In this document: positions 59,442-64,000 of the stretch, piece after piece
Layout of the letters: each line of letters opens with the position of its first letter
Position numbering within the stretch: position 1 is the stretch's first letter
NCBI GenBank assembly: GCA_037179385.1
Contig: CM074195.1
Span: forward strand, 26,434,087 to 26,498,086
Direction of reading: 5' to 3'
Length of the DNA stretch: 64,000 nucleotides
Source: Holothuria scabra
Lineage: Eukaryota > Echinodermata > Holothuroidea > Aspidochirotida > Holothuriidae
The notes under the pieces: model-generated
Databases searched by the model: none
What the model was told of the DNA's origin: nothing
What the model saw: only the letters and a program-made list of their open reading frames with translations
Program-made: the position numbers and the translations under genes

Positions 59442-62400
59442 CAAGTGGATGAACATAAAACTAGTTCTTGTGGGTTCTTATTCAAATGTTCTTAGGTAGA
59501 GAGCCTCAAAGAAGCCAAAAACTGGTCCTTCTGAGTGAACTTTAATGATCGAACAGTGTTTACAAGAACTGAAATGCTTGGAAATCATTTATTCTACAAG
59601 AAGATATCAATTTACCTGTTGGACCCCCAAAAACAACTGAACAGTGATCAGCACTTCCGCTCCTCCATTTCAGCCTCCATGAGGAGTCACAGTGTCATTT
59701 TAAGTTTAGTATCTATGCTGGTAATATCTTTGCAAAAAGGAAACTAAAATGTCTGCCCAGGCTCCAGATTAATTTAGTCTCAGATCTGGAATGAAATGTT
59801 ATAGGTCTACAAAAGAATTTCATACTTTTGCTTTGTGGTGATCAATATCTGAAACTTTTGTTGCAATTATGAATTTTATGTTATAACTGAATTCATAAAA
59901 TGCTGAGTCCAATTATACATGTCATCCCATTCATCCCGTCAATGTTTATGTCTTGTATCATTTTCTATGAGGATCCTTTGTGCATGAAGCCTTCAGACTG
60001 CTACAGTATATTGTGCTTAACAATTGTGAGTATATTTGAGAGGCAGAACAAAAGTGTCACAGCTATTTCATTATCAGGGCAGACTATGTGAGTAGCAAAT
60101 GCGTCATTTGATCTGATCATTAGACAGAGCACAAAGAGACCCTCAAAAAATATTGATCCACCAGTGACTAAAGTTGGCGTAAGTTTGGTTTGAGGCTAAC
60201 TATTGAGCACACGTCAAGAAAGAGTCAATGATTCAGTCCTGCAAGTATTTTCAGTCACGCTAATAATTACTGAAGTCGTCCTTTAAGTTTGTCATTCCAT
60301 TTTACCGTCACCTCAAATCAGGTGTTACATGAGCTATTTAAATAGATGCATGTATTCTACATGTCCCCACAACAGGTTATTTAGGCAGTGAGGACTGTAC
60401 ATTACATTCCAATTTTCAAACATTAATCCTGATAAAGTGAGTCACTGTAAGGAACCTTATAATCACCATGATTCGTCAGGTTTGACCATGACAGGAGACT
60501 GTTATGTACAGTTCTGGTCTAGTTTATCGTATAAGTTACAGGGAAGGTTGAATATTAGTGACGACAGCTTGTAAACCTAGAATGCAAATGGAATGGAGAT
60601 TAAGTAAATTGTCATGAGTCAAAGTGACAATGTATCTGCAACATTGTGAAAGGAATGGTCTTGGAATGCCGGATTCCCTGAGCTTGGGATAGGAATGATT
60701 TGGAGGTGTTTTGCAGGTTTTGATGGGAACAATTAAGTCTGAAAAATGAGATGGTTAGCATAAATGAATGTGAAAGAATGAGAAATAGGAACTGTGGGCC
60801 TAAGCCTTGTAATAACTCAGTACATCACATTTTTGGATCTGTTTGCCTACTTACTGTGCACTTGAATGCAAGATTTATATTAAGTTCTAACATTTAAAAA
60901 GAAAAGTACCCTGCTCTTTGCTCAATAAGGGCAAGCATAAGTATAAATTTTCCTAAAGGGGTCCACTGAACATATTGTTACTATTACTCTTTCCATTATT
61001 ATTTTTATTTCTTTGTTATAAACCCCAAACTATTTCAAATTAGTTCATCCTTTGCATTTATTGCCGCTTTTTAAAGCTTTCTTCAGTATGCAGGGTCAGG
61101 TGACTTGTGTTAAGCATTTATATTAGCCTTGCTTCATTCAAAAGTTCTTGCAGAGCATGCAGCTTTTTTGCCTATCTCATTACACCTTTTATATGGTAAG
61201 ACCTCTGAGATTTAGCAGAAATTATGACATCACGAAAAGGATGCAACCCTGTGCATATTCACTAGTTTCAGTGTCACTGGTGTCAAATCAAAAGCATAAA
61301 TATGTTTGAGAACCAAGGGATACTAAATATGTTTATTAAGTTACATAACTCTGTGAAATCATCATTCCAGCAATTTATATGCAACAGTTTCAATAACTGG
61401 CTATAGTTTTAGGAAGGCAAAATGGGGGGAGCTAGGCTCACCCCGATTTCCACCAAAATAATTAAGTTTGATTTTATTTCAATTGATAAACTTTACAATC
61501 ATTATGGTGTTGTAAGCTCCAGTAGTTGATGTGATTCAGCACTTAAATGCTACCACTTTTTCCTGCCCTGATAAAATGACGCCAGTTTTCATCTCAATGC
61601 ATCTTTGCAGTGTGCAAGGTACAGTATGGCAACTGCTTGGTCACAATTGGCAATTGATCACAGATTTGGTATTATGACACCAAACTTTAAAAGGCAAACA
61701 GTCTGATTCATTTGGTCTTAATGACTTCCTCCACAACTGAAAGTTGCACAGTGTCATTCACATGTTCCAACCTACTGGGCTCAGTGAACACTAACACTTA
61801 TTTTGAAAAAGCACAATGGAATATGGAATTAGTAAAAAAGTAACAATAGGGAAATGACTATCGCTGAGGACAAGGTCATCCCCTCAATGGAGATGACACT
61901 CTACCTGTTCCTATGCTTTGTTTTAAGGCTGCTGGTCATGTATTGTAACTATATACATGCAGACCTCAGCACCCTTATGGACGTACCCTCATATTCTTAT
62001 CTTTGGATACATGTATTCACATAATGGCTTTATTTTTTTGGGCTAATTTTCAATTCTGGCAGAAAAAGTCCATACACCATATGCAACATTAGTTTATATT
62101 CTGAAGTAGATTTTACTATGAGGGAGATGCACTGTCAATGGTTTTTTCATCATTTTGAACTACTGTAGTGTGCAAACTATGTTTTTAGCAACAGCCCATC
62201 CCGTTTAAACAGCTCCTCGTTCATAACCTCTTCTTGCGTAAAACAAAATGAGGAAGGAGCCAGATAAAATTCAAATAATTCAAGTGTCATGTCTAAATTT
62301 CCCCCTTTTCAAGTAATGTTATTCTTGTTTCCTTTTATCTTTCCAGGACGTTTTTGCAACTCTTTCACCATCCTCACTTCGCACAAAACCCAAACCATCC

Positions 62401-62886
62401 TCCGGAACCAGTGTAGTTGTCACATTAGGGAGATTCTGTCTCTAAAAACATTTCTCTGGCCATGCTGAGTATCCTTCCTCTTCATCACCAAATGACACCA
62501 CTTTATATTGCTCCATCTCCCTTTGTGCTCATCATCAGCTGTGAGATGCAGGAGAAATGAGTCATCCAACAAGAACCGTTGGCTTGGTAATACACGATTG
62601 CTCATTAAGCAGCATACTCTAGTGCACAATGTTCATGCTGACATCAGGAAGATGTACTGGATGTGTGTAGGAGGAGAGAGGTATACTCAACTGTTTCTAT
62701 ACAGTATGAGTAAGGTTGAAATGGTATGAATCACCTCTAAGCATATTGTGTCATCTTTGTCAGGCTTCTTTTGAAAACGGATTGGTTTAATAAAACCAAG
62801 AATATTATGTATCTGCTTCTAAATGTCTGTAAAATAAACTATACAATTCTTTAGTTCTTTGAAGAACAGCAATGCATGGGTTGTGG
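59442..62886. other. No gene seen
   Basis: Unique AT-rich DNA. Frames at 59535, 59900 and 62420-62729 have no recognisable domain. Confidence 0.4.
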
Positions 62887-63055
62887 GGCAAATTGCAAAT
62901 TTTGAGGAAGGAGGGAGGGGCAGGTGTGCCAGGGCTAATCACCAAAGCAGCCCAATATGTTCAATAATTTAGCAATGTAAGGCAGCCCAAAATGTGTACA
63001 GCAGGAAAAATTGTGGGTCTAAAGTCCCCTAGCCTTCGTCATCTCTGCAGACCCT
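62887..63055 (+). mobile_element. Short element E
   Basis: Family-E blocks AGGGCTAATCACCAAAGCAG, CCCAATATGTTCAATAATT, AAGGCAGCCCAAAATGTGT and GGGTCTAAAGTCCCC, ending ATCTCTGCAGACCC. Confidence 0.75.
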
Positions 63056-63454
63056 TCAATGCAATGAAATTATACTGTAGCATGAACTGCAGAGAATTGA
63101 GAGCACAGTGCCCAGTGACTGACAATGCCCTTTGAGGATCTCACCTTACTGTATCCTCTAGCACCACTGCCCCCCCCCTCCCATCCCCTGCACACTGGTT
63201 CCTTTTCCACTAGGATGCTGTCTTCATTCCAGCTTAGTAAAAGGCAAACCATTCTCATAAATATAGAATGCAATTCACATACAAAATGGTTTAATTATTT
63301 GACCTGGAAAATAGTCACTTGCTGCAACAACCCAACCAATATTAAATTCTCAGATTATCAGATGTGGGTGCTCATAATACTATTTTTAAAGTGGGTAGGC
63401 ATATATTCTGTTAAACTATAATTTGACTTCTAGAGACAGAGCTAACTTGAACGG
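63056..63454. other. No gene seen
   Basis: Unique AT-rich DNA with a C-rich tract at 63170-63189. Confidence 0.4.
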
Positions 63455-63545
63455 AACAAGCAGTCACTCAGAACTTATTTTGAGACAGCAGCTACAGTAC
63501 TGTTAATGTCCTGATTTCTTCTCCTCTATTTCTATTCCAAGCATC
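63455..63545 (+). mobile_element. MITE family B, 5' fragment
   Basis: AAGCAGTCACTCAGAACTTA, GAGACAGCAGCTACAG and TTTCTTCTCCTCTATTTCTA match the first ~90 bp of family B; the remainder is absent. Confidence 0.6.
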
Positions 63546-63744
63546 AAACAGCGCACATCACTTAAATCTTAACATAAATTTCAAAATAGACACTTTTTTG
63601 AAGTGCAAGGGATTTGGAGAAAGTTTTGGTACCTGTTGTTTTAGTCATTGGCAGTTTAGTGTGGCAAAAAAAAAAGATGCACACTAAATGTCTATCCCAC
63701 AATCCTTTGCAATTGCTATTTGGAAAAGGGACTATATTCAGGGC

Positions 63745-63990
63745 ACAGACTTCCTATACATGGACAGAGCATACTGCACGGTATATTGTCGCTACAGTAC
63801 GTGTGAAAAAAGTGCACCAAGACAGCCGTCTGCTATGGTTTTGTGTGAAATTTTGGACTTGCTCAGCTTTAGCAATGGAGTAGGGAATACATGCCACTGA
63901 GCCACAACTGGAAAAAAAGCTGTGACGGCCCGACTTGAACCAATTGGTTGGGCACTGGGCGGCATAAAACTACATCTATCCAAACGTAAC
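63745..63990 (+). mobile_element. Repeat H fused to SINE family G body
   Basis: 63750-63865 matches repeat H (TTCCTATACATGGACAGAGC, ACTGCACGGTA, GCTACAGTACGTGTG). It runs without a break into the SINE G body (GCAATGGAGTAGGGAATAC, CACTGAGCCACAACTGG, GACTTGAACCAATTGGTTGG, GGCATAAAACTACATC). So H acts as a third type of 5' part on the same body. Frames at 63614-63983 are repeat sequence. Confidence 0.75.
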
Positions 63991-64000
63991 CTTTAATGAA

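Overview
This is animal (metazoan) nuclear DNA, AT-rich and gene-poor, with short dispersed repeats of the kind common in marine invertebrates. There are no bacterial-style operons, and most open frames are short and show no recognisable protein. The species cannot be fixed from the sequence. A marine invertebrate, perhaps a deuterostome such as an echinoderm, fits the conserved SPSB gene, the THAP and P2X7-tail-like sequences and the many short SINE and MITE families, but this is inference.

The one gene I recognise with confidence is a two-exon SPSB1/SPSB4-type gene (SPRY domain plus SOCS box, an ECS ubiquitin-ligase substrate receptor) on the minus strand at 29131-30987. Its short SOCS-box exon (29131-29258) is too small to appear as a long open frame. 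I found it by matching the splice donor at 30294/30293 to an acceptor at 29259/29258. The joined protein is 273 residues. A second gene-like zone is the CpG-richer stretch 12.4-15.7 kb. It holds a TATA-led first exon resembling N-termini of P2X7-tail-like proteins (plus strand, 13395-13699) and, convergent to it, a THAP zinc-finger coding region (minus strand) broken by a 106-bp foldback MITE.

Most of the rest is mobile-element debris. Three families of TTAA-flanked MITEs occur: A, about 300 bp with AGGGCC termini; B, about 255 bp with AGGGCAAA termini; and I, 360 bp. Two hAT-like MITEs have 8-bp target duplications (44137-44319; 55142-55557). A SINE body is present in two copies with 12-13 bp target-site duplications, and one copy carries the 5' end of U2 snRNA as its head. 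Another SINE body (family G) carries different heads, including tRNA-Glu-like and other tRNA-like ones. There are also a ~145-bp tandem repeat carrying AGGTCA direct repeats, and a ~150-bp tandem array arranged as alternating dimers (19.1-20.4 kb).

Layout: 0-6.3 kb repeats and a CpG-rich patch; 6.3-10.8 kb mostly unique AT-rich DNA; 10.8-12.3 kb MITEs; 12.4-15.7 kb P2X7-like/THAP zone; 16.5-18 kb U2-headed SINE and MITEs; 19.1-20.4 kb dimeric tandem array; 20.4-28.9 kb mostly unique DNA, partly possible 3' flank of the SPSB gene; 29.1-31.0 kb SPSB gene; 31-64 kb unique DNA studded with the repeat families. Nothing indicates that the genes form a pathway together. The strongest leads for novelty are the U2-SINE chimera, the MITE-broken THAP gene and the packing of MITEs at shared TTAA sites.
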